A stretch of 64,000 nucleotides of DNA, from NCBI RefSeq assembly GCF_000737065.1, contig NZ_AQRC01000001.1:372001-436000 (forward strand), written 5' to 3'. Source of the DNA: Thioclava atlantica. Its GTDB lineage: Bacteria; Pseudomonadota; Alphaproteobacteria; Rhodobacterales; Rhodobacteraceae. A program made the translations under genes and the position numbers. The notes below the pieces were generated by a model. That model was not told the origin of the DNA and did no database searches. It saw nothing but the letters and a program-made list of their open reading frames with translations. Below are positions 24,390-34,417 of this stretch, in pieces. Each line of letters starts with the position of its first letter. Within the stretch, counting starts at the first letter, position 1.

Positions 24390-25088
24390 ATGGACAAGCC
24401 GGTTTCCCTCTGGTCGCGCATCGCGCAGGCGCTCTCCGCCCTCGGGCGGGGCGAGGGTCTGTCTGCGGTCTTCGACAATCTGCGCGCGCCGCCCGAGCGT
24501 TCGGTCGCCTTCACCATCGCGGTGATCGCGCTCGGGGCGAAGATGGCCAAGGCCGACGGGCAGGTGACCCGCGACGAGGTGGCGGCGTTCCGGCGGATCT
24601 TCCAGATCCCGCCCGACGAGGAGGGCAACGCGGCGCGCATCTTCAACATGGCGCGCACCGATGTCGCGGGATTCGACGCCTATGCGCGCAAGATCGCGCG
24701 GATGTTCGGGCCCGGTGCGGATGTGCTCAAGGATGTGCTCGAGGGGCTGTTCTTCATCGCGATGGCCGATGGCGACTATCACGAGGGCGAGGATGCCTTC
24801 CTGCATGAGGTCGCACGCATCTTCGGGCTCGAGGAATGCTGTTTCCGCGCGATGCGCTCGGCCTTCGTGCCCGATGCCGAACCCGATCCCTGGTCGGTGC
24901 TCGAGCTCGAGCCCGGCACGCCGCTCGAGGAGGTGCGCAAGGCCTGGCGCGCCAAGGTGCGCGAGGCCCATCCCGACCGCGCGATCGCGCGCGGACTGCC
25001 GGAGGAAGCGGTGCAGCTGGCCGAGGCGCGGGTGATCGCGCTCAACAAGGCCTGGGAGGAGATCCGCGCCAGCCGCGCGGAGGCCTGA
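24390..25088 (+). CDS. DjlA-like protein with TerB and J domains
   Basis: A 232-residue protein. Residues about 35-145 form a TerB-like helical domain (AKMAKADGQVTRDEVAAFRR, then FFIAMADGDYHEGEDAFL), and about 165-228 a J domain with the HPD motif in KVREAHPDRA, which stimulates Hsp70 ATPase. Unlike DjlA of enterobacteria it has no clear N-terminal membrane helix. The stop overlaps the start of the next gene (TGATG), so they are coupled. Confidence 0.88.
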   Translation: MDKPVSLWSRIAQALSALGRGEGLSAVFDNLRAPPERSVAFTIAVIALGAKMAKADGQVTRDEVAAFRRIFQIPPDEEGNAARIFNMARTDVAGFDAYARKIARMFGPGADVLKDVLEGLFFIAMADGDYHEGEDAFLHEVARIFGLEECCFRAMRSAFVPDAEPDPWSVLELEPGTPLEEVRKAWRAKVREAHPDRAIARGLPEEAVQLAEARVIALNKAWEEIRASRAEA

Positions 25089-26116
25089 TGCGCATCGCGG
25101 CCTGGAATATCGAATGGTTCAACAACCTGTTCGACCGGGAAGGCAAGCTGCTCGAGGACACTGAATGGTCGGCGCGCTACAAGGTGACGCGGGGCGAGCA
25201 GCTGGGCGCGATCGGGATCGTGCTGAGCGCGCTCGATGCCGACGTGATCCTGATCGTCGAGGCGCCCGACGACAATCACCGCCATCACACGGTCGACATG
25301 CTCGAGCGGTTCGCGGCGAAATACGAGCTGCGCCAGCGCAAGGCGATGATCGGCTTCACCAACGACACCCAGCAGGAGATCGCGCTGCTCTACGATCCCG
25401 AGATGGTCGCGGCGCGCCACGATCCGCAACGCTCGGAGACCTGGCCGCGTTTCGACGGGGAGATGAAGATCGATCTCGATATCGACGCGCGGCTCGACAC
25501 GGTGAGCTTCTCCAAGCCCCCGCTCGAGGCGGCGCTCGAATGCGGCGGCGGGCGGGTGATCCGACTGATCGGGGTGCATGTGAAGGCGAAAGCCCCGCAT
25601 GGCATCACCAGCGAGGCGGCGGCGATCCGGATCGCGATCGAGAACCGCCGCAAGCAGCTCGCGCAGTCGATCTGGCTGCGTGGCCGGGTGGAGGAACATC
25701 TCGCGGCGGGCGACAGCCTGATCGTGCTGGGCGATTTCAATGACGGTCCGGGGCTCGACGAATACGAGAAGCTCTTCGGGCGCTCGAGCGTCGAGATCGT
25801 CGCGGGCGAGGGCGGGCCGGAGGCGTTGCGGCTCTGCGATCCGCATGCCCAGCTGAGCGCCGCCCATCACACGGCTGCGGCGCCCAGTTCGGCGCGGTTC
25901 TATCTCGCGAGCGAGAAACAGTATTTCTCGGCAATGCTCGACTATGTGATGCTCTCGCCCGATCTGGCGGCGCAGGCGCGCGGCTGGCGGATCTGGCACC
26001 CGTTCGACGATCCGCATATCTACCGGGTGCCGGAGCTGCGCGAGGCGCTGTTGCAGGCCTCGGATCATTTTCCGGTCTCGGTCGATCTCGATCTCGCCCC
26101 CGCCAAGCAGGCGTGA
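25088..26116 (+). CDS. Endonuclease/exonuclease/phosphatase-family protein
   Basis: A 342-residue member of the EEP superfamily (metal-dependent phosphodiesterases). Motifs: MRIAAWNIEWFNN at the start (Asn metal site), LIVEAPDD, VLGDFNDGPG (catalytic Asp/Asn) and ASDHFPVSVDLD at the end (catalytic Asp-His pair). The substrate, nucleic acid or lipid or sugar phosphate, cannot be told. The ATG at 25088 overlaps the upstream stop. Confidence 0.87.
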   Translation: MRIAAWNIEWFNNLFDREGKLLEDTEWSARYKVTRGEQLGAIGIVLSALDADVILIVEAPDDNHRHHTVDMLERFAAKYELRQRKAMIGFTNDTQQEIALLYDPEMVAARHDPQRSETWPRFDGEMKIDLDIDARLDTVSFSKPPLEAALECGGGRVIRLIGVHVKAKAPHGITSEAAAIRIAIENRRKQLAQSIWLRGRVEEHLAAGDSLIVLGDFNDGPGLDEYEKLFGRSSVEIVAGEGGPEALRLCDPHAQLSAAHHTAAAPSSARFYLASEKQYFSAMLDYVMLSPDLAAQARGWRIWHPFDDPHIYRVPELREALLQASDHFPVSVDLDLAPAKQA

Positions 26117-26148
26117 TTTTCCCGCGCGGCTGGCGTAGGATCGGGGCT

Positions 26149-26574
26149 ATGAAAGCGCTGATCGCCCCCGTCCTGATCGTCTCGCTCCTGGCCGCGCCGG
26201 TCCGCGCGCAGGAGGAGGAGGGCGATGTCGATCGCGGGGTGACGCTGCTCGAACAGGGGGCGGAGCTTCTGCTGCGCGGCTTGATCGAGGAGATGCGACC
26301 CAAGCTCGACGAGATGCAGAAGGGGCTCGAGGAGGCCGCGCGCGAGATGGGGCCGAAACTGGGGCAGTTCCTCGCGCTGATCGACGATATCCGAAATTAC
26401 GAGGCGCCCGAGCGGCTGCCCAATGGCGATATCGTTCTGCGTCGCAAGCCCGGCGCCCCGCCGCCTCCGCCGCTGCTGAGCGAACCGCCCGTGCCGGGAC
26501 CCGATGGCGGGCCGGAACCTTCGCCGGAGCGACAGCGGCCGCAGGAAAGCCCCGAGAACGGGATCGAGCTTTAG
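26149..26574 (+). CDS. Secreted protein of unknown function
   Basis: A 141-residue protein. ATG 26149 gives a signal peptide MKALIAPVLIVSLLAAPVRA cut before QEEEGD. The mature part is helical and charged (LLEQGAELLLRGLIEEMRPKL), then NYEAPERLPNGDIVLRRK and a Pro-rich tail (PPPPPLLSEPPVPGP). Homologues in Rhodobacterales are, as far as I recall, often misnamed as ATPases, but no P-loop is present. Its stop overlaps the stop of the convergent ppx gene. Confidence 0.8.
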   Translation: MKALIAPVLIVSLLAAPVRAQEEEGDVDRGVTLLEQGAELLLRGLIEEMRPKLDEMQKGLEEAAREMGPKLGQFLALIDDIRNYEAPERLPNGDIVLRRKPGAPPPPPLLSEPPVPGPDGGPEPSPERQRPQESPENGIEL

Positions 26575-28121
26575 CCGGAGACTTTCGGTTCGGCCTTGAG
26601 CGCAGTGGCGAGCGAGCGGAAGCGCGACTCGGCCACCTCTCCGTAAAATGCCGTCCCGCGCCTCGTCAGCTTGAGTTCCAGCACGTTGTCCTTGCGCGAA
26701 TAGAAGAGCTCGCCCGCATCGGCGGGGCTGTGGGTGGCGAACATGGCGCCGAAACGCATCGCCTTGCCCAGAACCTCGGCCTCCTGCAGCTGGTCCTCGC
26801 TCAGCAGCCCGAGGAACGGGTCGAGCCGCGAGCCCGAGCGGGAATTCTTGTAGCGGTGCAGGAGCGCGACGCCGAGCCAGATCCGTTCGGCATGCGACAT
26901 CGCCGAGTAGTTCGCGCGGGTGACATTCTCGAAGCAGGCCTCGGCGCGGTAATCGGGATGGGTGCGCCAGGTCGTGTCATGGAGCAGGCAGGCCGCGCGC
27001 ACGAGGCGGAATTTCTCGGGCGGGAGCGGGCCGAAGATCGGCTCGATGAAGCTGTGGAGCTTCTTGCCGAAGCCGGGCATGCGCGACATCACCCGCTCGG
27101 TATGGCGGCAGGCCTCGATCAGCGGATCGCGGCGGCGCAGCCGTTCGGGCATCTGTTCGTACAGGAGCCCCTCGCGGATCCCGTAGGCCGAGACGTCGAT
27201 CTCGCGGGGCTGGAAAGTGTCGATCAGCTCGCGCAGGACCTGCGTCGCGAGCGGGACCAGCTCCATCCGGGCGGCCGAGGTGCCGGTCTTGGAGCGCAGT
27301 TTCTCCATGTCCGATTTGCCGATCCAGTCGATCGTCTCGATCAGGCCTTCCGGGTCCATCCGGTATTCGTGGAGCACCAGAAGCGGATATCCGCGCCGCT
27401 CCATGTCGAGCCGCGCGATGGCGCGCCATGAGCCGCCCACGAGGTAGATCCGCTCGTGGCCGGTGCCGACCTGCTGGGCAAGCTCGGCGATGGTGGCGCG
27501 GATATGGGCGGTGACCGCCTTCTTCCCGCCCTCGATCTGCTGCAGCCGGAACGGGCCGAGCTGCGAGGTGGCGCGACGCCAGACCTTGCCGGCACGGATC
27601 TCGGCCAGCTCCATCGAATTGCCGCCGATATCGCAGACCAGCCCCTCGGCCTCGGGCCAGCCCAGAAGCACGCCCTGCGCGCTCAGCCGCGCCTCTTCGA
27701 GCCCGTCGATCACATGAACCTTGAGCCCGGTCTCCTTCTCGATCTGACGGTGGTAGTCGGGCCCGTCCTCGGCATCGCGCATCGCGGCGGTGGCGACGCA
27801 GGTCAGCGGGCCGATCTCCATCCCTTCCGCAAGCGCGGCGAAGCGACGGAGTGCGACGAGACCGCGCTCACGTCCCTGCGGGTTGAGGCGGCCGGTCTCG
27901 GCCAGCCCCTGACCGAGGCCCGCCATGACTTTCTCGTTGAAGAAATAGGCCGGGCTGCGGGCGGCACCGTCGAACACCACCATCCGGATCGAGTTGGAGC
28001 CGATATCGACCACGCCCACGCGCGAGAGCGCGCGCACCGACGGATCGTCGAAAAGCGGCTGCCCGAAGGGATCCCAATCGTCGCTATCGCCAGTTTCGTG
28101 CGGCGCCTTGCGTTTGTTCAT
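26571..28121 (-). CDS. ppx: Exopolyphosphatase (Ppx/GppA family)
   Basis: A 516-residue enzyme that releases phosphate from polyphosphate ends. The actin-like ATPase-fold domain begins with VGVVDIGSNSIRMVVFDG, has CDIGGNSMELAE as the second phosphate loop, and a C-terminal HD-like helical domain (ACLLHDTTWRTHPDYRAE). It ends 40 bases from ppk on the same strand, forming a polyphosphate operon. The gene overlaps the stop of the opposite gene by four bases. Confidence 0.93.
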   Translation of the reverse strand: MNKRKAPHETGDSDDWDPFGQPLFDDPSVRALSRVGVVDIGSNSIRMVVFDGAARSPAYFFNEKVMAGLGQGLAETGRLNPQGRERGLVALRRFAALAEGMEIGPLTCVATAAMRDAEDGPDYHRQIEKETGLKVHVIDGLEEARLSAQGVLLGWPEAEGLVCDIGGNSMELAEIRAGKVWRRATSQLGPFRLQQIEGGKKAVTAHIRATIAELAQQVGTGHERIYLVGGSWRAIARLDMERRGYPLLVLHEYRMDPEGLIETIDWIGKSDMEKLRSKTGTSAARMELVPLATQVLRELIDTFQPREIDVSAYGIREGLLYEQMPERLRRRDPLIEACRHTERVMSRMPGFGKKLHSFIEPIFGPLPPEKFRLVRAACLLHDTTWRTHPDYRAEACFENVTRANYSAMSHAERIWLGVALLHRYKNSRSGSRLDPFLGLLSEDQLQEAEVLGKAMRFGAMFATHSPADAGELFYSRKDNVLELKLTRRGTAFYGEVAESRFRSLATALKAEPKVSG

Positions 28122-28160
28122 CGAGTCCGTCCGAGTGAGTCGTTCGCCCCAACGCTAGGG

Positions 28161-30326
28161 CTAGTCGAAGCTATGGGCAAGTTTGGGAACGTCGCTTGCC
28201 CCCGCGGAACCGCGTCCCGAGAGCGAGGGGAATTCCATGAAGAAGCGGTGGCAGGAGAACAGGTCGTCCTTGCCGTCGGGCAGGTGCCGGATGAACTTGC
28301 CGTCGGGCTGCAGGATCCAGCTCTGCGCCTCGTCGGCCATGTTCGCGGCCATGATCTGGTTCACGATCTGCGCCTTCACAGTCGGGTTCTTGGCCTCGAT
28401 CAGCGTCTCGACCCGGCGGTTGAGATTGCGCCCCATCCAGTCGGCCGAGGAAAAGAAGACCCGCGCATGTTCGGAGGGCAGGGCGTGGCCGTTGCCGAAG
28501 CAGACGATGCGCGAATGTTCGAGGAAACGCCCGACGATGGATTTGACGCGGATATTCTCGGACAGGCCCTTGATGCCGGGGCGGATGCCGCAGATGCCGC
28601 GGATCACGAGGCTGATCTTCACCCCCGCCTGGCTGGCGCGGTAGAGCGCGTCGATCACGTCGGGCTCGATCAGCGAATTCATCTTGGCCCAGATCTCGGC
28701 GGGTTTGCCGGCCCTGGCATGGGAGATCTCGCGCTCGATCAGGTCCAGCAGCCGCGGCTTGAGCGTGATCGGCGAGATCGCGAGGTTCTCCAGCCCCTCG
28801 GGCTGCACATAGCCCGACAGGTAGTTGAACACCTTCGTCGCGTCGCGCCCGAGTGCCGCGTCGCAGGTGAAGAAGCTCAGGTCGGTGTAGATCTTCGCGG
28901 TGATCGGGTGGTAGTTGCCGGTCCCGTAATGGGTATAGGTCACGAGCTGGTCGCCCTCGCGGCGCACCACGGTCGAGATCTTGGCATGCGTCTTGTAGTT
29001 GATGAAGCCGTAGACGACATGCGCGCCCGCGCGTTCGAGCCGGCGCGACTGGCGGATATTGGCGGCCTCGTCGAACCGCGCCTTGAGCTCCACCAGTGCG
29101 GTGACCGATTTGCCCGCCTCCGCCGCCTCGCACAGCGCCGAGACGATCGGGCTGTCCTTCGAGGTGCGGTAGAGCGTCTGCTTGATCGCGAGCACATTGG
29201 GATCGTTCGCCGCCTGGTCGAGGAAACGCACCACCAGATCGAAGGTCTCGTAGGGGTGGTGCAGCAGGATGTCCTTCTGCTTGATCGCGGCGAACATGTC
29301 GCCCTCGTGATCCTGCACGCGCTCGGGCACGCGCGGGGTGAAGGGTGGCCAGAGCAGGTCGGGGCGCTCGGACAGCACGAGCTCCTTCACGTCGGCGATG
29401 CCCACCAGCCCCTTTTCCGCCACGACCTCGTCGGGATCGACATGCAGCTCTTCCATGACGAGCGCCTGCAGGTCCTCGGGCGCGCCCGCCGAGACCGACA
29501 TCCGGATCACCTGGCCCCGCCTGCGGCGCTTCAATGCGGTCTCGAATTCGCGCACGAGATCTTCGGCCTCGTCCTCGACCTCGAGATCGCTGTCGCGCAG
29601 CACCCGGAACGAGCACGACCCGATATCGCGATAGCCCGGGAAGAGCGATCCGAGATGGATCATCAGGAGCTGTTCGAGCGGCAGGAACCGCGCCTCGCCC
29701 GGCAGGCGCACGAAGCGGTCGATCTGCTGCGGGATCGGCAGGAGCGCCTGGAGCCGGCGCTGGTCCTTCTCGCGCTCCAGTTCGAGCGCGAGACAGAAGC
29801 CGGTATTCGGGATGAAGGGGAAGGGATGGGCCGGGTCGATCGCGAGCGGCGAGAGCACCGGGAAGACCTTGTTGAGGAAGTGGTCGGCGAGGAAATCGAG
29901 ATCGCGCTTGGTGAGCCGCGAGCGCGAGACCACATGGATGCCCTCGCGTTCCATCTCGCGCTTGAGCGCCGACCAGGTGGCCTGCTGCGTGTCCATCAGC
30001 CGCCGCGCATTGGCGTTGATCTTGGCCAGCTGCTCGGCCGGGGTGAGCCCGTCATCGGAGGGGTTCACGTTGCTTTCGCGCACCAGCTCCATCAGGCCCG
30101 CGACGCGCACGGTGTAGAATTCATCGAGGTTGGTGGCCGAGATCGACAGGAAGCGCACCCGCTCCAGAAGCGGCACGCGCGGATTGCGCGCCTCTTCGAG
30201 CACCCGCCAGTTGAAGGCGAGCCAGCTCAGTTCCCGGTTGAAGAACCGTCCCGGCCCCTCGATCTCGCCGGGCGGCAGCGTGACCGGGGTGGGGAAGGGG
30301 GACTTGAGGAAATCTGCCTGGGTCAT
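28161..30326 (-). CDS. ppk: Polyphosphate kinase 1
   Basis: A 721-residue enzyme that makes polyphosphate from ATP. Visible features are [19 protein letters not shown] in the N domain, [17 protein letters not shown], and the PLD-like catalytic domains with [11 protein letters not shown] (phospho-histidine segment), [20 protein letters not shown] and [17 protein letters not shown]. The ATG at 30326 is the family start. It lies 50 bases downstream of hdaA and directly upstream of ppx. Confidence 0.96.
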   Translation of the reverse strand: MTQADFLKSPFPTPVTLPPGEIEGPGRFFNRELSWLAFNWRVLEEARNPRVPLLERVRFLSISATNLDEFYTVRVAGLMELVRESNVNPSDDGLTPAEQLAKINANARRLMDTQQATWSALKREMEREGIHVVSRSRLTKRDLDFLADHFLNKVFPVLSPLAIDPAHPFPFIPNTGFCLALELEREKDQRRLQALLPIPQQIDRFVRLPGEARFLPLEQLLMIHLGSLFPGYRDIGSCSFRVLRDSDLEVEDEAEDLVREFETALKRRRRGQVIRMSVSAGAPEDLQALVMEELHVDPDEVVAEKGLVGIADVKELVLSERPDLLWPPFTPRVPERVQDHEGDMFAAIKQKDILLHHPYETFDLVVRFLDQAANDPNVLAIKQTLYRTSKDSPIVSALCEAAEAGKSVTALVELKARFDEAANIRQSRRLERAGAHVVYGFINYKTHAKISTVVRREGDQLVTYTHYGTGNYHPITAKIYTDLSFFTCDAALGRDATKVFNYLSGYVQPEGLENLAISPITLKPRLLDLIEREISHARAGKPAEIWAKMNSLIEPDVIDALYRASQAGVKISLVIRGICGIRPGIKGLSENIRVKSIVGRFLEHSRIVCFGNGHALPSEHARVFFSSADWMGRNLNRRVETLIEAKNPTVKAQIVNQIMAANMADEAQSWILQPDGKFIRHLPDGKDDLFSCHRFFMEFPSLSGRGSAGASDVPKLAHSFD

Positions 30327-30376
30327 GGGGCTCTTTTCGTTGCGGATTGTGTGGCCTCTATGACAGTTTGCGCAGC

Positions 30377-31051
30377 TCAGTCGAGACTGTCCAGCACCTC
30401 GGCCGCAAGCCTCTGGGTGATCGCACGGCGCTGCGCGAGCGCCTGGCGGTCGAGCGCGGCCACGAGCTTGCGGGCGGTGGCGAGCGAGCGGTCCATCCGG
30501 GTCACCAGCCACGCGATCAGGTTGGGCGGCACGGTCAGCTGTCGATCGGCGAAGAGCTTGACCAGCACCGCCGAGAGCAGCGCGTCATCGGGGGGCGAGA
30601 TCCGCACGGTGGCGGTCGCTTCCATCCGTGAAATCAGGTCGGGGAGCGTCATCCCCCAGTCGCGGGGTGGGGTGCGCGCGGTCAGCAGAAGCTGCCCGCC
30701 CTCGGCCTGCATGAGGTTGTGCAGATGGAACAGCGCGCGTTGATGGTCGAGGCTTTGCGCCACGGCCTCGGCATCCTCGATCACCGCCGCGCCTTGCGCG
30801 ACGAGCTCGGGCGCCATTTCCTCGGTCAGGTCGCGGGCGCGGCGAAGTGCCGCGCCGTGCTCGTCGGCCCAGATCGCGGCGAGATGGGTCTTGCCCGCCC
30901 CTTCGGGCCCGATCAGGATCATCCGTCCCAGCGGCCAGCTCGGGGGCGAATCGAGCGTGGTCAGCGCAAGCGCGTTCGCGGGTGCGATGAAGAAATCCTC
31001 GCGCCCCTGCGCCGAGCGCAGGTGCAGCGGGAAGGTCAACTGCTCGGCCAT
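30377..31051 (-). CDS. hdaA: DnaA regulatory inactivator Hda-like protein
   Basis: A 224-residue AAA+ protein related to DnaA domain III. The N-terminal QLTFPL (residues 4-9) is a sliding-clamp-binding motif as in Hda. Walker A is [10 protein letters not shown] (about 48-57) and the sensor/box VII region is [17 protein letters not shown]. It would promote ATP hydrolysis by DnaA at the clamp, limiting re-initiation. It directly follows the AI-2E-type permease gene (one base between) and precedes ppk, all on the minus strand. Confidence 0.92.
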   Translation of the reverse strand: MAEQLTFPLHLRSAQGREDFFIAPANALALTTLDSPPSWPLGRMILIGPEGAGKTHLAAIWADEHGAALRRARDLTEEMAPELVAQGAAVIEDAEAVAQSLDHQRALFHLHNLMQAEGGQLLLTARTPPRDWGMTLPDLISRMEATATVRISPPDDALLSAVLVKLFADRQLTVPPNLIAWLVTRMDRSLATARKLVAALDRQALAQRRAITQRLAAEVLDSLD

Positions 31052-31052
31052 C

Positions 31053-32198
31053 TTAGCCCTCGGTATCTCGCGTTTCGGCCGCGCTCGTCACCGTTCCGGT
31101 CGTCTCGTTGATCAGTCCGGGTGGCGCGTCACCGGGCGGATTACTACGCCCCGACTGGCCGCGATAGAGCGCCCCGTGCAAATATTGGTCGATGAGGAAG
31201 CGTGCAACCACTCCGATCACCGCAGCGACCGGAACCGCGACCAGCATGCCGACGAAACCGAACAGCGTGCCGAAGGCGGAGAGCGCGAAGATCAGCCAGA
31301 GCGGGTGGAGGCCCACCGAATTGCCCATCAGGCGCGGGGTGATGAAATTGCCTTCCATGAACTGGCCGAAGGCGAAGATGCCGGCGACGATGCCGATCTG
31401 CAGCCAGTCGCCCCAGAACTGGAACAACGCGAGCCCGATCGCCAGAATCCCGCCGATGATCGCCCCGATATAGGGAATGAAGGTCAGCGCCCCCGCGATC
31501 GAGCCCACGAGAAGACCGAAATCGAGCCCCGCGGCCATCAGCGCGACGGCGTAGAAGGTCCCGAGCACGAGGCAGACCGTGACCTGTCCGCGCACGAAGC
31601 CCGACAGCACCTTGTCGATATCGCGCGCGATCCGGCGAATGGTGGGCGCATGGTCGCGCGGCAGCCAGCCATCGACCTTCGCGACCATCCGATCCCAGTC
31701 GAGCAGCATGTAGAAGGCCACGACCGGCACGACGACGATGAAGACGATGACATTGACAAGCGTCATGGCCGAGCTGAGCAGGGTCGAGGCGAGTTCGCCG
31801 CCGCGCGCCTTGATCGCCTCGCCGAGACTGTTGAGCGTGTCGTTGATCACCGAGTTCTGCAACAGATCGGGGAACCGCTCGGTCAGGAAGCCCTGCAGCG
31901 ATTTCACCAGGTCGGGGGCGAGGGCGATGAATTGTCCGAGCTGGCGCACCAGCATCGGCACCACGGCGAGCGAGAGCACCACGAAGGCCACCACCGCGAT
32001 CAGCGCGATCACCGCGGTCGAGGCGGTCCGGCTCAGGCCCAGCTTTTCCAGCCGGTCGGCCAGCGGGTCGAGGAAATAGGCGATCGCGCCGCCCATCACG
32101 AAGGGCAGGATGACATTGCCCAGCCACCACAGCGCGAACACGAAGACCAGCGCGGCGATGCTCCAATAGGTGGCTTGCTTGCGGGCGGGCAGGGCCAT
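31053..32198 (-). CDS. AI-2E family (PerM-like) membrane protein
   Basis: A 381-residue integral membrane protein of the AI-2E/PerM family, with about eight transmembrane helices. Family regions are LPFVMGGAIAYFLDPLADRLE, FYMLLDWDRMV, FIPYIGAIIGGILAIGLAL and GNFITPRLMGNSVGLHPLW. Members export signals or solutes or act as antiporters; substrate unknown. The ATG at 32198 follows the GAGAGGAA ribosome site. It is first in a likely operon with hdaA, ppk and ppx. Confidence 0.9.
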   Translation of the reverse strand: MALPARKQATYWSIAALVFVFALWWLGNVILPFVMGGAIAYFLDPLADRLEKLGLSRTASTAVIALIAVVAFVVLSLAVVPMLVRQLGQFIALAPDLVKSLQGFLTERFPDLLQNSVINDTLNSLGEAIKARGGELASTLLSSAMTLVNVIVFIVVVPVVAFYMLLDWDRMVAKVDGWLPRDHAPTIRRIARDIDKVLSGFVRGQVTVCLVLGTFYAVALMAAGLDFGLLVGSIAGALTFIPYIGAIIGGILAIGLALFQFWGDWLQIGIVAGIFAFGQFMEGNFITPRLMGNSVGLHPLWLIFALSAFGTLFGFVGMLVAVPVAAVIGVVARFLIDQYLHGALYRGQSGRSNPPGDAPPGLINETTGTVTSAAETRDTEG

Positions 32199-32339
32199 GC
32201 GGGTTCCTCTCGGGATGTGTCGCCTTAACGTGGCGGATTGCGGGGGGAAATCAAGTGGGGCTCTGCCCGCGGGGCGCGGAGGTTCCCGTGCCTTTCCATG
32301 CCGACGAGCGCGTGCGGCGTCGGAACCTGCCGGGCAGCC

Positions 32340-32367
32340 GTTCCCTCGATCGTTCCGTCGATCGTTC
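32340..32367 (+). repeat. Tandem 12-base repeat upstream of proS
   Basis: GTTCCCTCGATC, GTTCCGTCGATC and GTTC follow one another. The GTTC units are 12 bases apart, so they do not fit the 11-base SOS spacing. It may be a binding site or chance. It lies about 110 bases before the proS ATG. Confidence 0.45.
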
Positions 32368-32477
32368 GCGCAAGATCGCACGCGCGGAGCGGTGTCATAT
32401 CCCCATGGATCTTGCCCAGAGGCCCGCTTTCCTCTAGGCGGAACACAACCGATCAAACCAAGCCCAAAGGACCGCAG

Positions 32478-33815
32478 ATGCGCCTTTCCCGCTATTTCCT
32501 CCCCGTTCTTAAGGAAACGCCCGCCGAGGCGCAGATCGCCTCGCATCGGCTGATGCTGCGTGCGGGCATGATCAAGCAGCAACAGGCCGGTATCTATTCC
32601 TGGCTGCCGCTGGGCTACAAGGTGCTCAAGCGCATCGAGCAGATCGTCCACGAAGAGCAGATCCGCGCCGGGCATATCCCGCTGCTGATGCCGACGCTCC
32701 AGCCCGCCGACCTGTGGCGCGAGTCGGGCCGCTACGACGCCTACGGCCCCGAGATGCTGCGCATCAAGGATCGCCACGACCGCGACATGCTCTACGGACC
32801 GACCAACGAGGAGATGATCACCGACATCTTCCGCAGCCATGTCGAGAGCTACAAGCAGCTGCCGCTGACGCTCTACCACATCCAGTGGAAATTCCGCGAC
32901 GAGGTGCGTCCGCGCTTCGGCGTCATGCGCGGCCGCGAATTCCTGATGAAGGACGGCTACAATTTCGACCTGACCAAGGAAGACGCGCTGCACGCCTATA
33001 ACCGCCACATGGTCAGCTACCTGCGCACCTATGAGCGCATGGGCCTGACCGCGATTCCGATGCGTGCCGATAGCGGCCCGATCGGTGGCGATGACACGCA
33101 TGAGTTCCTCGTGCTGGCCGAGACCGGCGAGTCGGAAGTCTTCTACGATGCCAAGGTGCCCGAGCTGAAGCTGGGCGACCGGCAGGTCGATTACGACAAT
33201 CGCGAAGAGGTCGCAGGCATCTGCGAGGAGTTCACCACCCTTTACGCGCGCACCGACGAGACCCATGACGAGGCGCTGTTCAACGAGATCCCCGAGGAGC
33301 GCCGCCAGGTCGGCCGCGGCATCGAGGTCGGGCAGATCTTCTATTTCGGCACCAAGTATTCCGAGCCGATGGGCGCGACCGTGAACACTCCCGATCAGGG
33401 CAAGGTGCCGGTCCATATGGGGTCGCACGGGATCGGCGTGAGCCGCCTCGTCGGCGCGCTGATCGAGGCGAACCACGACGAGAAGGGCATCATCTGGCCC
33501 GAGGGCGTGACCCCCTTCCATGTCGGCATCGTCAATCTCAAGCAGGGCGATGTCAGCTGCGACAGCGCCTGCGAGGCGCTTTACCGCGCTTTCGCCGAGC
33601 ACGGGCTCGAGCCGCTCTATGACGACCGCGAGGAGCGGGCGGGGGCGAAATTCGCCACGATGGACCTGATCGGTCTGCCCTGGCGGATCACCGTCGGCCC
33701 GCGCGGGATCGCGGCGAACAAGGTGGAACTCACCTGCCGCCGCACCGGCGAGAGCGAGGAGATGTCGGCAGAGGCGGCGGTCGAGAAGGTGGCCGCGATC
33801 TATGCCGCGCTTTGA
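32478..33815 (+). CDS. proS: Proline--tRNA ligase (short alphaproteobacterial type)
   Basis: A 445-residue class II aminoacyl-tRNA synthetase. Motif 1 region [15 protein letters not shown], motif 2 [17 protein letters not shown] and motif 3 [15 protein letters not shown] are visible, with the anticodon-binding domain at the end ([16 protein letters not shown]). It lacks the roughly 180-residue editing insert of the E. coli enzyme, as is usual for this group, so it cannot clear mischarged Ala-tRNA itself. Its end overlaps the start of the next gene by 14 bases. Confidence 0.96.
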   Translation: MRLSRYFLPVLKETPAEAQIASHRLMLRAGMIKQQQAGIYSWLPLGYKVLKRIEQIVHEEQIRAGHIPLLMPTLQPADLWRESGRYDAYGPEMLRIKDRHDRDMLYGPTNEEMITDIFRSHVESYKQLPLTLYHIQWKFRDEVRPRFGVMRGREFLMKDGYNFDLTKEDALHAYNRHMVSYLRTYERMGLTAIPMRADSGPIGGDDTHEFLVLAETGESEVFYDAKVPELKLGDRQVDYDNREEVAGICEEFTTLYARTDETHDEALFNEIPEERRQVGRGIEVGQIFYFGTKYSEPMGATVNTPDQGKVPVHMGSHGIGVSRLVGALIEANHDEKGIIWPEGVTPFHVGIVNLKQGDVSCDSACEALYRAFAEHGLEPLYDDREERAGAKFATMDLIGLPWRITVGPRGIAANKVELTCRRTGESEEMSAEAAVEKVAAIYAAL

Positions 33816-34296
33816 GGCCATCCTCGCGCTCGGCGCGGCGCTCGCCGTCGCGCCGATGGCGCAGGCGGGCGGGCTCGTCGCGTGGTCGGACGAGGCGCTC
33901 GGGATCACCGCCGAGGTGCCGCAGGGCTGGGGCTCGGATACGCTGCCCGGCGGCGGCGTGCTCTTCACCGCCCCCGGCGGAGAGCCGCGCCATGCCCCCC
34001 ATGTCGCGCTGCGCGCCTATCCCGATCCGGGGGCCGATCTGGGCCCGGCCCATGACCAGAGCCTGCGCGCGCTGCTGCTCGACGGGGCGCAGGTGACCTC
34101 GGATCAGAGTGACGCGCAGGGTTTCGAGATCCGCGCCACCGATCCCTCGGGCAAGGTCGAACTGATCCGCACGCTGCGGCTGGCCTGTCCCTCGGGGCCG
34201 GTCCTCGCCACGGTTCGGATCGACTACCCGGCGGACCGGGCCGAGGAGATGGCGCCGCTTCTGGCCGATGTGCCGGGAAGTCTCGCCTGCGAGTGA
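33802..34296 (+). CDS. Secreted protein of unknown function
   Basis: A 164-residue protein starting at ATG 33802, inside the end of proS. It has a signal peptide ([20 protein letters not shown], cut after QAG or nearby) and a mature part with [20 protein letters not shown], resembling small periplasmic PsbP/DUF1795-like folds only weakly. Two cysteines in the mature part (LACPSG and the terminal LACE) could form a disulfide. Overlap with proS suggests cotranscription. Function unknown. Confidence 0.75.
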   Translation: MPRFEAILALGAALAVAPMAQAGGLVAWSDEALGITAEVPQGWGSDTLPGGGVLFTAPGGEPRHAPHVALRAYPDPGADLGPAHDQSLRALLLDGAQVTSDQSDAQGFEIRATDPSGKVELIRTLRLACPSGPVLATVRIDYPADRAEEMAPLLADVPGSLACE

Positions 34297-34417
34297 GCCC
34301 CCTCGCGGATGAGGGGAACCTCCGGGCCGGCGCGGAGTTGCGCTGGCGTGAATGGTGCGGGCTTGACCTTCGCGGCCCGCCGGGCCAGCTTGCGCCGGAT
34401 TTTCGTGGATGGAGCTT

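Noticed and set aside
32340-32367. Triple GTTC array as an SOS box upstream of proS
   Set aside because: The GTTC units are separated by 8 bases rather than 7, so they do not match the alphaproteobacterial LexA operator; reported only as a short tandem repeat.
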